Notes: generated by a model from the sequence alone, not told the origin. DNA of 64,000 bases from Companilactobacillus tucceti DSM 20183 (GCF_001434665.1 NZ_AZDG01000005.1:61686-125685), one strand, 5' to 3'; numbered from the stretch's first letter, positions 1 through 8,875 are shown. Made by a program: numbers and translations.

Positions 1-736
1 CCGTTGCATGAGCTAATTTATCAAATAGTTCATCTAATTGCTCACAGGTAATAACCGAATTATGAAGATTCTTCTTACGTTTACCTTCACGATTCAAAAT
101 ACTTGTAACCGCTCTTAGTGTACCACCTAAGCCCACAAAAGTGGCTTTTGTATTCATCCACTTTAAGCTTTCTAGTCTTCTGGTGATATCCTTTCTTGCT
201 GAAACTAATTCACTTTCCTTGATAGGGTTACTCTTTAAATGAACATCAGAAATAGAAATAGCTCCGATTGGAATACTAAGTCCGTATTTTAAACGACCCT
301 TTTTAGCCAAACTGATTTCAGAACTGCCACCACCAACATCAACGATCAAAGCATCTTTAATTCTCATCGTATTTCGAACAGCAACATAATCATAAAATGC
401 TTCTTCTTTTTCATCAATGATATCTAATTGTAGACCAGTTTCTTTGAGTACAGCAAAAACCAACTGATTTTGATTTTTGGCCAACCTTACAGCTGCTGTG
501 GCTATTAAACTTATTCTATCTACGTTATATCTTCTAATTCTATCTTGAAATTCTTTTAAAACATCAATTGTCTCTTCAATTTGATCATTAGTTAACAGGC
601 GACTTTGGGCAATAGATTTACCAAGTCTAACTGGCTCACGCCAACGATCCAGCGTTTTGAAACGATTACGCTTTGATGAACGATACACTGATGTTCTAAT
701 GGAGTTAGATCCTATCTCAATAACTGCTAACTTCAC
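1..736 (-). CDS. Ppx/GppA family phosphatase (3' end missing)
   Basis: Read on the minus strand from a GTG at 734-736, the frame stays open to the window edge, giving about 245 N-terminal residues. The N-terminus MKLAVIEIGSNSIR is the first phosphate-binding motif of the exopolyphosphatase/guanosine pentaphosphate phosphatase (ASKHA fold) family. A second motif, DVGGGSSEIS, lies near residue 126, and GLGGTLRA is visible further on. The family hydrolyses polyphosphate or (p)ppGpp in the cytoplasm; which substrate applies here cannot be told. ATG triplets just upstream run into stops, so GTG is the only sensible start. The C-terminal part lies outside the window. Confidence 0.85.
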   Translation of the reverse strand, partial: MKLAVIEIGSNSIRTSVYRSSKRNRFKTLDRWREPVRLGKSIAQSRLLTNDQIEETIDVLKEFQDRIRRYNVDRISLIATAAVRLAKNQNQLVFAVLKETGLQLDIIDEKEEAFYDYVAVRNTMRIKDALIVDVGGGSSEISLAKKGRLKYGLSIPIGAISISDVHLKSNPIKESELVSARKDITRRLESLKWMNTKATFVGLGGTLRAVTSILNREGKRKKNLHNSVITCEQLDELFDKLAHAT

Positions 737-765
737 ATTGCATCACATCCCATTGAAACAATTAT

Positions 766-797
766 ATAAAAAAAAAGGCCTACATAGTAGGTCTTTT
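766..797. terminator. Intrinsic terminator-like hairpin
   Basis: A stem 777-783 / 787-793 (GGCCTAC with GTAGGTC) is extended by an A-tract on the left and a T-tract on the right. It lies between the start of the Ppx-like gene and the 3' end of the glucosaminidase gene. On the minus strand it would end transcription of the glucosaminidase gene before the Ppx-like gene. Confidence 0.7.
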
Positions 798-817
798 CTT
801 CACAAAGTTTTAATTTT

Positions 818-1792
818 CTAAATTACGTATGTATCTTCAACCCATTCGTTAGTTGAAACTCTGTAGTAAACGTGGCCGTTATATGTCTTAGTTTGGTCTG
901 TTTGCCATGGAGTATTGTTTTGTAAACCACGTGTTGCTTTGCCCATTGTGTCACCATTGAAGGTTACCATTGGTACATAAATAGCCTTTGGATTATTAAC
1001 ACTGATAACATTTACATCACCAGGTGCTTGTGTTGATGAATCGTTATCATATTGAGTTAAGTTATATGTTTCGATCATATTGTTTAAGCTGCTTGCGTAA
1101 GTTGGGGCTGTTGCGTATCTACCTTGTAACCATGCAGTAGCATCTTTATAAGATGATGTATTTTCTTTCCATGTACCCTTGTAGTATGAAGAATCCCATG
1201 AAACACCATTACGAAGTTTATCACCATTATCAGCAAATGATTCATAATAACTAGGGTACTTACGGAAGTTAGCATAGATTGTATACCAGCCTTGTGAGGC
1301 ACTCCATTCAGAAGTCTTCATAGTAACGTATGAACCATTGTAGTCACCTTTGATACCAAACAAGTTGTTACCTTGAGTAGCTAGTAGAGATGTTCCCCAG
1401 CCACTTTCAAGAATAGCTTGAGCCAACATAACAGATGCGTAAACACCGTATTTGTCAGCAGCTTTTTGAGCCATTGGAACGGCCATGTCTAAGAATGCTT
1501 GTTGTTGTTGTGAAGTAGCACCTGCTGTTGCTTGAACTAATGCTCCTTGAGCCTTTGTCTTTGCAGCTGTAGGTTGTACTGTTTCAACGTGAGCAATATC
1601 TGGGTCAGCTTCTTTTACAGGTGAACCAGCAATAACGTTTGTATCTGTTGTTTTCTTCGAATTATCTGAGCTTGATTGTTCAGTATTTGTATCTGAATTT
1701 GAAGCATCAGCAGCTAACACAGAAGTAGGTGCTGCAGCGGATGCAAGTGTACCTAAAACAATGGCACTTGTTAGTAGTGTTTTTTTAAACAT
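818..1792 (-). CDS. Secreted SLAP-tagged N-acetylglucosaminidase (GH73)
   Basis: 324 residues. Residues 1-28 form a signal peptide ending VLAADA, followed by a Ser/Thr/Asp-rich linker to about residue 60. Residues about 95-245 match the GH73/FlgJ-type glucosaminidase fold, with the motif AQAILESGWGTS carrying the likely catalytic Glu129. GH73 enzymes cut the glycan strand of peptidoglycan outside the cell. Residues about 270-324 form one SLAP-like wall-binding module (YVPMVTFNG, NNTPWQTD, YYRVSTNEWV). The same module occurs in three other proteins of this window. A strong GGGGGA ribosome site precedes the ATG. The gene appears monocistronic. Likely role: autolysin or cell separation enzyme (inferred). 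Confidence 0.88.
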   Translation of the reverse strand: MFKKTLLTSAIVLGTLASAAAPTSVLAADASNSDTNTEQSSSDNSKKTTDTNVIAGSPVKEADPDIAHVETVQPTAAKTKAQGALVQATAGATSQQQQAFLDMAVPMAQKAADKYGVYASVMLAQAILESGWGTSLLATQGNNLFGIKGDYNGSYVTMKTSEWSASQGWYTIYANFRKYPSYYESFADNGDKLRNGVSWDSSYYKGTWKENTSSYKDATAWLQGRYATAPTYASSLNNMIETYNLTQYDNDSSTQAPGDVNVISVNNPKAIYVPMVTFNGDTMGKATRGLQNNTPWQTDQTKTYNGHVYYRVSTNEWVEDTYVI

Positions 1793-1936
1793 AAGGAAAT
1801 CCCCCGAAAATTTGTAAAAATTCTAATTTAATTTGGTCTTTTTCAACCATTGATCTTTTCAACAGTGTAAATATAACATATCCTTAAGAAAAACTTTAGA
1901 TTTGCCCAGAACTGTAAACCAACTGTAATAAACCGG

Positions 1937-2713
1937 TTATTTTAATAATTCTGAATTCAATTGCTTTTGCTGATTATAAAATTCGCGGTATCCCAGATAA
2001 CAAGAAATTATTGAACCTAGCCCTGTTGACGCTAATAACATAAAGGTAACCATAATCTGATACTTGATAGCTTTAACTGGATCAACACCGGCAAAAATCA
2101 AGCCTGACATCATACCAGGTAAACTAACCAAGCCAAGTGTCTTAATTGAATCTATAGTTGGTTGCATACCACTCTTAATGCTATCTCGTAAAATATCGAT
2201 CGAAGCTAATTTAATGTCAGCCCCTAGAGCTAATTTCTCTAAAACTTGTTGTTCTCGATCAGTAAATGTCTGTAACATATTACGATAACAAAGACCGATA
2301 GCAACCATAATATTACTTGCAATCATCCCCGTAACTGGAACGATTTGTTCTGGTACAAACTTGATAGAACCTGTCCAAACCAAAGTTCCTAAAGTGACAA
2401 CTGTACCTACACTGATAGCTAAAAGAGAATTTCGGAAAGCTTTTGGGATTCCATTCCCACGCTTACCAGCATTCCAAGAAGCATTGATAACAATAATAAC
2501 AAAGCAAGCCATAGTGAGCCAGTTATCATCAGTTTTGATAACAAATTTTAATATATACCCAACAATTGATAATTGAACAATAGCTCTGGCAACTCCAATT
2601 AAGATATCCTTATTGATTCCCAACTTCTCTCGATATCCAATCACAAGTGCTACTAAAACTAATCCAAATCCCCAAACTAAAGTTGTATTTGAAACTGTTA
2701 GATTATTAGACAT
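1937..2713 (-). CDS. fetB: FetB/YbbM-family (UPF0014) ABC permease
   Basis: 258 residues with about seven hydrophobic segments. The central motif around RNMLQTFTDREQQVLEKLALG and the later DSIKTLGLVSLPGMMSGLI are characteristic of the UPF0014/FetB family. E. coli FetAB is described as an iron exporter that relieves oxidative stress. The start codon overlaps the stop of the upstream ATPase gene by one base, so the two form a translationally coupled pair. A metal-export role is inferred from family membership; the substrate is not shown by the sequence. Confidence 0.85.
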   Translation of the reverse strand: MSNNLTVSNTTLVWGFGLVLVALVIGYREKLGINKDILIGVARAIVQLSIVGYILKFVIKTDDNWLTMACFVIIVINASWNAGKRGNGIPKAFRNSLLAISVGTVVTLGTLVWTGSIKFVPEQIVPVTGMIASNIMVAIGLCYRNMLQTFTDREQQVLEKLALGADIKLASIDILRDSIKSGMQPTIDSIKTLGLVSLPGMMSGLIFAGVDPVKAIKYQIMVTFMLLASTGLGSIISCYLGYREFYNQQKQLNSELLK

Positions 2714-3354
2714 TAGACTATTTCACCATCCTTTATGGTAATTTTTTTAGCTGAATTTTCAATTTCTGATTCGTCATGTGTAACTCGCAAAACGGTCATA
2801 TTTTCTTCTTCATTAAAACGAGTCAACATTTTATGTACAATTTCTTTATTTTCGGTATCAAGCCCTGTTGTGACTTCATCAGTAATTAAGATTTCCGGTC
2901 TAAATAACAAATTTCTTAACAGAGCTATTCGTTGTTTCTCACCACCAGAAATATCATTAACACTTTTATCAATATAACTTTCGTCAAGATTGACCATTTC
3001 TAAAGCAGAAATGGTTTTTTTAGAATCAAATTCTTCACCGCGTACTAAAAATGGAAATTCCAAGTTATCCTTAACTGTTTTCCCAAATAAAGTCGGTTGT
3101 TGAAAAGCATAAGATACTCTTTGACGATATGTCGTAGGATCATAACTACTTAACGACTTACCATCAAAAATGATTTCCCCAGATGTGGCAGTTATCATTG
3201 AAGCAATAATTCTCATCAAAGTACTTTTACCACTACCAGAAGGTCCAATAAATGTTATGTATTGTCCTGCTTCAATTTCTAAATTGATATTTTTAAGAAT
3301 CTCTTTGTCTTTAACTTTATAAAAAAGGTCTTTTATTTCTAGAATATTTTTCAA
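2713..3354 (-). CDS. fetA: FetA/YbbL-like ABC transporter ATP-binding protein
   Basis: About 213 residues with a full ABC ATPase set: Walker A GPSGSGKST, Q-loop YAFQQPTLFG, signature SGGEKQRIALLRN, Walker B ILITDEVTTGLD and switch His in RVTHDESE. It is fused translationally to the FetB-like permease downstream. Start choice: the frame also opens at a GTG (3361-3363), but that codon abuts the AAGGGG ribosome site. The TTG at 3352-3354 sits 8 bases after the site and gives MKNILEIKDLF, so I prefer it. The predicted complex is a two-gene metal exporter at the membrane. Confidence 0.85.
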   Translation of the reverse strand: MKNILEIKDLFYKVKDKEILKNINLEIEAGQYITFIGPSGSGKSTLMRIIASMITATSGEIIFDGKSLSSYDPTTYRQRVSYAFQQPTLFGKTVKDNLEFPFLVRGEEFDSKKTISALEMVNLDESYIDKSVNDISGGEKQRIALLRNLLFRPEILITDEVTTGLDTENKEIVHKMLTRFNEEENMTVLRVTHDESEIENSAKKITIKDGEIV

Positions 3355-3475
3355 GCATATCACCCCTTGTACATTTTCTAATTATGAACTCTCAAATTAT
3401 TATAACTACTTAATTGCTTAAATCATGCATATAAGATTCTGCATTATGATAACTATTTAAGTCAACCCAAAAATA

Positions 3476-3594
3476 GAGTGTAATAAAAGTCGGTCTGCCA
3501 CCGGAACATAACGTAGAATCACAAATGATTGGTACCATCAATCGTTTGTGATTCTGCATTATGTGGAGGTTATAGCCTTTTATTACACATTTAG
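3476..3594 (+). repeat. Intergenic hairpin element, sub-family 2, copy 1
   Basis: About 119 bp running from GAGTGT to ACACATTTA. The outer stem pairs GTGTAATAAAAG with CTTTTATTACAC. The conserved inner strands are TCTGCCACCGG and ATGTGGAGGTTA. A long inner stem (about 3508-3530 with 3539-3562) closes on a GGTACCATC-like loop. The same architecture recurs at 16611 and 38963. Unlike most copies, this one is not directly behind a plus-strand gene. It abuts the sub-family 1 copy at 3644. Confidence 0.75.
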
Positions 3595-3643
3595 GATAAA
3601 AAAAAGACCGCGACAAAACTATTTTTCCCTTAAACATGCAGCA

Positions 3644-3764
3644 TAAACGTGGAACAAAACATAACTTTTTCCGCTTAAATCAAACAAGCTCATCAATCCA
3701 AAATCGGATTGATGAGCTTGTTTATTTTAATGCTCGAAAGCTGAACATGTTTTGTCCCACTCTC
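3644..3764 (-). repeat. Intergenic hairpin element, sub-family 1, copy A
   Basis: Lies just behind the stop of the NlpC/P60 gene. The outer arms GTGGAACAAAACAT and ATGTTTTGTCCCAC pair with one mismatch. The conserved internal strands are CTTTTTCCGCTTAA and TTAATGCTCGAAAG. The inner stem AAACAAGCTCATCAATCC pairs perfectly with GGATTGATGAGCTTGTTT. The upstream linker (3608-3643) is shared, inverted, with the copy at 22299, so the two loci are homologous composites. Confidence 0.8.
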
Positions 3765-3772
3765 AAATCAAT

Positions 3773-5275
3773 TTATGCGAATACTCGTTTAACACCAACG
3801 ATTGTACCTTTACCACTATAAATTCCTGAAGTACCTACATAAGGTCCCCATGAATCTATCATTGTATTAGCATCTAGCAAAATACCAACATGCCATACAA
3901 TGCCAGTTGAAGGGTCAGCGAAGAAAATCAAATCTCCTCTTTGACGATCATTAAAGTTAACTGGGTGAATTCTATTATCTGTATAAAGCAAACGTGAATT
4001 CCATTCGTTACCAGGTTGTGCATGTTGAATAGCAGTTACAGGTGATGGATTAACCCCTGAAGCATAAAGTGCTTGAACAACTAATCCTGAACAATCAACA
4101 CCATATTCTGGTGAACTAGCTGCACCTGATATCCATGGTTGACCAACATATTTATAAGCTTGGTTTATCATAGCTTCAATATGATCTGAACGTGTACTCA
4201 ATGTATTAGTTTGTAGAGGTGCAACATATGAGTCAATACCATACCATGAACTTTCTGAGAATCCCATAGCAGTCCATGTTGCTAAGTTAACAATTCCTGT
4301 CACAGGAAGACCATGATTTGCTTGGAAATTCTTTACATAATATGTAGTAGTTGAATCATAAATGGTGTGTCTATTTGACTGACCAAAGTATCTTCTGACG
4401 AGCCAAACTTTGACACCTTCAACATCGTTATATAACTCGTATCCAACAGGTCCTTCTGGTTGAAGTTGGGCATTTTCTATTTGAAGCCAACCTTCTGGAT
4501 TTTGGTAAGCAACATAAGGTGCTGCATCATAGCCATTTACCCAAACGTTGTTACCGATTTGATAATAAGTTAAGCCATCTAAATCATCTGTTCTATTATA
4601 TTTCCACATTGAACCTGCTGCAAAATTGGTACTACCTTCATTCTTGCTAAATCCTTGGTCGCCACGTCCATATGAAACGGCACCATTATCTTTAACTTTA
4701 ACAATACCATCAGCATCGGCACCAAATGTCAAAGTAACATCGCTTGAATTAGCATAGGCATCTGTACTTACACGATAGTAATTTTGAGAATTGAGAGATA
4801 ATTTCTTATCTGTTCTCCATGGTGAATTGGCTGACAATCCAAAATTGTCGATCATAGTTCCATCTTCACGATATAGACGAGTTATCTTATCAAAAGTTGT
4901 TACTACACCACCATTAACTGGTGTGATGGTACCTTGATTATCAGCATTATTTTGTGTATCAGTTGCTGTATCAGATTGTGTTGCAGTAGCTTGAGTATTT
5001 ACTTGTGTACCTTGTGTGTCTTGTGCACCTACTTGAACACCTTGTTGTGCTTGTGTAGATGCATCATTACTATTAACATCAGCTGTTTGTTGATTACTTG
5101 CTGCTTGAGGTTGATCTTGTTTAGCCTGATCCAAAGCCTGATTATTATTTTGTGATTCAACTTGTACATTTGGTGTTGAATCATTTGTAGCATCTGCTTT
5201 GACGGTTGCTTGATTTGCACCTAATGCCATTAATAAAACAAAACTGCTCCATAAAAATACTTGACTCTTCTTCAT
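3773..5275 (-). CDS. Secreted NlpC/P60 endopeptidase with SLAP and PG-binding modules
   Basis: 500 residues. A signal peptide (1-27) is followed by a Gln/Asn/Thr-rich low-complexity linker (28-118). Two SLAP-like modules follow (about 125-180 and 190-255), then a short peptidoglycan-binding domain (about 285-340, YYVKNFQANHGLPVTG). A C-terminal NlpC/P60 domain spans about 365-500, with Cys395 in GVDCSGLVVQ and the His in WHVGILL. Such enzymes cut the gamma-D-Glu-diamino acid bond of wall peptides. The start follows a GGGGAAAA ribosome site. It lies 12 bp behind the C39-like gene, so the two are probably co-transcribed. Confidence 0.88.
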   Translation of the reverse strand: MKKSQVFLWSSFVLLMALGANQATVKADATNDSTPNVQVESQNNNQALDQAKQDQPQAASNQQTADVNSNDASTQAQQGVQVGAQDTQGTQVNTQATATQSDTATDTQNNADNQGTITPVNGGVVTTFDKITRLYREDGTMIDNFGLSANSPWRTDKKLSLNSQNYYRVSTDAYANSSDVTLTFGADADGIVKVKDNGAVSYGRGDQGFSKNEGSTNFAAGSMWKYNRTDDLDGLTYYQIGNNVWVNGYDAAPYVAYQNPEGWLQIENAQLQPEGPVGYELYNDVEGVKVWLVRRYFGQSNRHTIYDSTTTYYVKNFQANHGLPVTGIVNLATWTAMGFSESSWYGIDSYVAPLQTNTLSTRSDHIEAMINQAYKYVGQPWISGAASSPEYGVDCSGLVVQALYASGVNPSPVTAIQHAQPGNEWNSRLLYTDNRIHPVNFNDRQRGDLIFFADPSTGIVWHVGILLDANTMIDSWGPYVGTSGIYSGKGTIVGVKRVFA

Positions 5276-5287
5276 TATTTTCCCCTT

Positions 5288-6568
5288 TTAATAACTTATT
5301 GCACGTCTATCTTGAGTATTCCAATTAGCAAGGAATTGGTTGATATCCATTTGCATAGGTTGATTTAACCAGCAATCATTGTAATAAATATAGTTGCTGT
5401 CATAACCAGTTACTGTTAAGGCATGATATGGAAAACCATGTAAAGTATTCCATGTTACTACTGGATGACCAATGCTAATTTGATACTTGATGGCATCAAG
5501 TCCTTGACCAGTTAAGTTCTTAGCTGATCCAGCATATTTTTCTACCAAACGCATTAGAGCTGGTGGAAAAATAGTAACACCGGTATTATCCCACGGTTGA
5601 CCCATATATCCATAATTTGGATTTGAACTTCTTGGCATCTCATATGCTAATTGCATTTTATTAACATTAGCACCTGCATATTGAAGCATCATTGTTACGG
5701 CAGTGATTTCACAACCATTTGGTAGTTCTGGACGTTGTGAGATCATTGGAACACCAGCAACCCAATTTGCTGCTGGATATGTACTATCATTTACAACTAC
5801 TGAAGATTGAGGTAACCAAACGTTGTTACCAACTTCATACCAATATTCTCCACCGTTTGAAACGCGTTTATCTATTTTCCAAGCAGAATTTGGTGCAACA
5901 GTACTACCGGCATAAACCGCATTCTTACCATATCCTCGAAATAGTTGAACATCACTATCATAAGTAACACTTGCAGTACCACTGTATTCTTTAACATTAT
6001 TGTCAAAGTAGCCTGATGTTTCTTTTACAAACTCATTAGTAGAAACACGATAGTAAATTGTTCCATCATTCCATGTACGCTTAATATCTGTCATCCAAGG
6101 AGTATTAGCACCTAAAGCACGATTATCAACTTGTTGGCCATTCCCTTGATATAGATAAGCTGTAGAACCATTAACGTGAAAAATACCATCAATAGATTCA
6201 TCACTATATTGACTTTGTTGAGTCGTGACATCTGAAGAATTATTCGTATCATTTGTTATTGGTTCAGATTGATTATTTTGACTTGTCTGAGTTATTTGTC
6301 CCTGTTGTGAGGTAACTGTTTGATTTTGATCATTGTCCCCAGAAGGTGCTTGATCATTAACGTTCCCCTCAGTCTTGATTTCATTGTTATTAATAGGAGT
6401 GGCTGAATTTGTTGATTCATTATTTGATGGTTCGTTAGATGGTTCGTTAGTAGTAGAAACTGATTGTGTTTGACTTGCATCAATATCATCAGCATGAACT
6501 ATTTCTGGAGTCATCAAGAAGACCGTTCCTAAACTAGCAGCTAAAATAAATTTACTTCTAATCCCCAT
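5288..6568 (-). CDS. Secreted SLAP-tagged C39-like cysteine peptidase
   Basis: 426 residues. A signal peptide (1-26) leads into a Ser/Thr/Asn/Gln-rich linker (27-125). Two SLAP-like modules follow (about 128-187 and 200-258). A C39-like papain-fold domain spans about 265-426, with Cys286 in PNGCEITAV, His382 in PYHALTVTG and Asp398 in YYNDCW as the likely triad. Related lactobacillar proteins are annotated C39 family peptidase; whether they act on bacteriocin leaders, peptidoglycan or other surface proteins is unknown. It is the first gene of a probable two-gene unit with the NlpC/P60 enzyme. Confidence 0.82.
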   Translation of the reverse strand: MGIRSKFILAASLGTVFLMTPEIVHADDIDASQTQSVSTTNEPSNEPSNNESTNSATPINNNEIKTEGNVNDQAPSGDNDQNQTVTSQQGQITQTSQNNQSEPITNDTNNSSDVTTQQSQYSDESIDGIFHVNGSTAYLYQGNGQQVDNRALGANTPWMTDIKRTWNDGTIYYRVSTNEFVKETSGYFDNNVKEYSGTASVTYDSDVQLFRGYGKNAVYAGSTVAPNSAWKIDKRVSNGGEYWYEVGNNVWLPQSSVVVNDSTYPAANWVAGVPMISQRPELPNGCEITAVTMMLQYAGANVNKMQLAYEMPRSSNPNYGYMGQPWDNTGVTIFPPALMRLVEKYAGSAKNLTGQGLDAIKYQISIGHPVVTWNTLHGFPYHALTVTGYDSNYIYYNDCWLNQPMQMDINQFLANWNTQDRRAISY

Positions 6569-6746
6569 AATATTCCCCTTTCAATGCTCTCATTATCTAT
6601 CAACTACGTTCTCGATTCAATAATTATTTTGATTTTTAGAATGACCGTTTTACGATATCGATTTATAATGAAAATCTTTAAAAAAATAAATGATTAAGTC
6701 TTACATTAATTAGATTAAATTAAACTAATTTTATTTTAATTAAAGG

Positions 6747-7062
6747 TTGACATTTTATAATAAAGAGATTAAGTTAATATCATTCAAAAGAATAAAAAAA
6801 GACGTTGAACAGGAACTTGAAATACAAAATACTTCAGAAAGTTGTCGGTTGATGCGAGGCAATAGTATTGTATTTTCTATATCACCTGCCAGTCGTACTT
6901 CGAAATAGACTTCTAAATTAGAAAGTACTGATTGCACTCATTATCGTGCTAGCAAATTGTTTACAGTTTGTTATAAAGGCTGCATTAGTAATAATGTAGC
7001 AAATAAAGGTGGTAACACGTTTCTAACGTCCTTTGATGATTATTAATTCATCAAGGGATTTT
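6747..7062 (+). promoter_or_regulatory. T-box leader, probable Ile (AUC) specifier
   Basis: A TTGACA-like box at 6747-6752 precedes the leader. A Stem I segment with the GTTGTCGGTTGATGCGAGG distal-loop signature is at 6841-6859. The T-box sequence AAAGGTGGTAACACG is at 7005-7019. An 11-bp terminator stem (7029-7039 / 7048-7058) ends in T7. Pairing CAGG (6820s) with CCTG (about 6885) puts ATC (6881-6883), followed by a purine, at the specifier position. By comparison with the two other T-boxes here I read this as Ile; TAT (Tyr) shifted by two is the alternative. The bulge TGGT fits a tRNA with discriminator A. From 6569 to 6746 I see only AT-rich sequence. Confidence 0.8.
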
Positions 7063-7095
7063 TTTATTCAATAAAAATAAGTGAGGTGAGTCTCT

Positions 7096-7206
7096 ATGGA
7101 ATCAAATATTAGTGAAGGTCAGATTAAATCCCAGATTAAAATTCAGATTAGAAATTTAAAAACATTTTATGGAGGCTCCACTTATGAAAGAAAATACTGT
7201 AGTTAA
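7096..7206 (+). CDS. Short Ile-rich leader ORF (36 codons)
   Basis: This ORF lies between the T-box terminator and the hydratase gene. An ATG at 7096 has a good ribosome site (GAGG at 7083-7086, 9-base spacing). The peptide starts MESNISEGQIKSQIKIQIR and carries five Ile codons, all ATT, within its first 18 codons. Its stop (7204-7206) lies 20 bases inside the hydratase reading frame, so the two overlap. I do not recognise a family. It may be a translated leader peptide that couples or attenuates hydratase expression. Chance cannot be excluded at this length. Confidence 0.4.
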   Translation: MESNISEGQIKSQIKIQIRNLKTFYGGSTYERKYCS

Positions 7207-7996
7207 AGAAAACCTATTATCAAAGAACGAGGAACAATTTGCTCAAGCACTATTTGATGCTTACAAATCTCAAGATCCACTAACTGAATCCGATTGGACA
7301 AATAATGTACCGGATGATCATTCAGCTTACCGAGTTCAAGATAAATTGATGCAATTAAAGAATGCACCTGTTGGAGGATATAAAGTTTCTCTTACTAGCA
7401 AACAAACACAAGATATGTTCGATTCCACAGAACCACTTTATGGCGCTCAACTAGCTGACCACTTCTTAAAGTCTCCGGCACAAGTTAAACTTAACGATTT
7501 GATGGAACCACTTGTAGAAGTCGAGTTAGTCTTTAGAGCTAAAGAAGATTTAAGTGAAAACGATAGCCTAACCGATTTATTAAATAAAACTACTGTTGCA
7601 CCAGCACTTGAGGTTCCCGATTCAAGATTCAAGGATTGGTTCCCAAGTCTTTCCAAATATATGGTTATGTCAGATGCTGCCGTAGGTGGACTAGTCGTTT
7701 ATGGTGAAGAATTTGACACCAATTTATTTAAAAATGTCGAAGCCTTAGAGAATGTCAATTGCACTTTATACCATGATAATGAAGAACTTAAGTCAGGCAA
7801 ATCAACTGAAGTATTAGGCAATCCTTTAAAATCTCTCAAATGGCTTGTAGATAAGTTGGCCTTACAAGGAAAGCAATTAATGAAAGACCAACGTGTATCA
7901 TCAGGAACATTCGTTTTACCACCATCACTTACAAGAGGAAATTGGCAAGCAAAATTCGATAATGGATTAGGCGATGTTTCCTTAAATGTTCAATAA
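7184..7996 (+). CDS. 2-keto-4-pentenoate hydratase-like (FAH superfamily) protein
   Basis: 270 residues. The sequence resembles MhpD/2-oxopent-4-enoate hydratase-type members of the fumarylacetoacetate hydrolase superfamily. The likely metal/active-site region is EPLVEVELVFRAKEDL, followed by APALEVPDSRF and a C-terminal GTFVLPPSLTRGNWQAKF. Start choice: an ATG at 7169 overlaps the GGAGG (7171-7175), while the ATG at 7184 lies 8 bases behind it, so 7184 is used. Typical partners of catechol meta-cleavage are absent. The T-box in front suggests a link to amino-acid (probably Ile) status. The true substrate is unknown. Confidence 0.75.
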   Translation: MKENTVVKENLLSKNEEQFAQALFDAYKSQDPLTESDWTNNVPDDHSAYRVQDKLMQLKNAPVGGYKVSLTSKQTQDMFDSTEPLYGAQLADHFLKSPAQVKLNDLMEPLVEVELVFRAKEDLSENDSLTDLLNKTTVAPALEVPDSRFKDWFPSLSKYMVMSDAAVGGLVVYGEEFDTNLFKNVEALENVNCTLYHDNEELKSGKSTEVLGNPLKSLKWLVDKLALQGKQLMKDQRVSSGTFVLPPSLTRGNWQAKFDNGLGDVSLNVQ

Positions 7997-8074
7997 TCAT
8001 TTGCGCGTCTAGATCAACTCTCCTACATAACAAACCTATTCTAGGCGCGTAAAAAAACTCCTTATTAGATCAAC

Positions 8075-8116
8075 AAAAAAGCAGTTATTCGTATCTCGGC
8101 GAATAACTGCTTTTTT
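8075..8116. terminator. Bidirectional intrinsic terminator
   Basis: A perfect 10-bp stem (GCAGTTATTC 8081-8090 / GAATAACTGC 8101-8110) is flanked by an A-tract and a T-tract. It lies between the convergent hydratase-like gene and the DUF4811 gene, so it can serve both. A weaker inverted repeat (GCGCGTCTAGA / TTCTAGGCGCG, about 8004-8050) lies just before it. Confidence 0.85.
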
Positions 8117-8143
8117 AATTTCTACTATTATATATTAGTTAAA

Positions 8144-8875
8144 TTAGTTATCTTCAGTAATCTCTTCAACTAATTTTTCCATAGCTTGTGCTTTAAAAGC
8201 CTTCGTAGCTTTTTCTTGCACTTGCTTTTGTTCAGAAGGTGTCATCGAAGGATCTTCTTGCATAGCTTTCATGACGGCAGCTTTTACATAAGCTGCTCCC
8301 TCTGATTTCATTTGAGCTTTAAACGACTTACTCTTAGTTTTTTTATCCAATTCTTTAGCCTGGTTGGTTGTTAATACTAGCCAATCTTTTCCAACCTTAA
8401 AAGTATTGGTTTGCTTAATAAATTCTTTGTTATTATCTGAAATACCAAACAAGAATGAATAAAAATCGTTCTTATATTCCCAACGAGTTGTTTTTTGTGT
8501 CATAGTTGCTGCATCGTAGTTCCCTACTTTAATGTTATTTTTGACATGTAGATCAACTTTTGTCGTTTGAGGTTTCTTATTGTTGGCTGTTTCAGGCGTT
8601 CTATAAATATAGATATTTTCTTTGCCCTTAGTACCAAGGTTTTTATAAAGTAATACTTTAGAACCTTTATTAACTGTTTGAATCTGTTCAGTTTTTGATT
8701 CTGTAACTTTTTTCATACCAAAATGATTACTCTCATTTGCTACTAACAAAACAATGCTTAATATGAATAGTGCGATGAAAGTAAATGATAATGAATATCC
8801 AACTTTTTTATTTTGTAAGAAAACGGCAAAATAATAAGCTAGAGCTGCACAAATAATTATTGAAATAATAACCAT
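8144..8875 (-). CDS. DUF4811-type membrane-anchored protein
   Basis: 243 residues. Two N-terminal hydrophobic segments (about 1-17 and 26-46) are followed by an external-looking domain of about 190 residues rich in Lys, with a charged C-terminus. I match it to the DUF4811 family, which in lactobacilli usually sits beside a 14-TM MFS exporter, as here. The start overlaps the MFS stop by one base, so translation is coupled. Its function is unknown; the context suggests an accessory subunit of the exporter (inferred). Confidence 0.75.
   Translation of the reverse strand: MVIISIIICAALAYYFAVFLQNKKVGYSLSFTFIALFILSIVLLVANESNHFGMKKVTESKTEQIQTVNKGSKVLLYKNLGTKGKENIYIYRTPETANNKKPQTTKVDLHVKNNIKVGNYDAATMTQKTTRWEYKNDFYSFLFGISDNNKEFIKQTNTFKVGKDWLVLTTNQAKELDKKTKSKSFKAQMKSEGAAYVKAAVMKAMQEDPSMTPSEQKQVQEKATKAFKAQAMEKLVEEITEDN

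Noticed and set aside
3410..3637. 75-codon minus-strand frame
   Set aside because: It runs through the sub-family 2 hairpin element and its linker, has no ribosome site and shows no protein-like pattern.
4934..5220. Overlapping plus- and minus-strand frames inside the NlpC/P60 gene
   Set aside because: They arise from the Gln/Asn/Thr-rich low-complexity linker, which leaves other frames open; no ribosome sites and odd composition.
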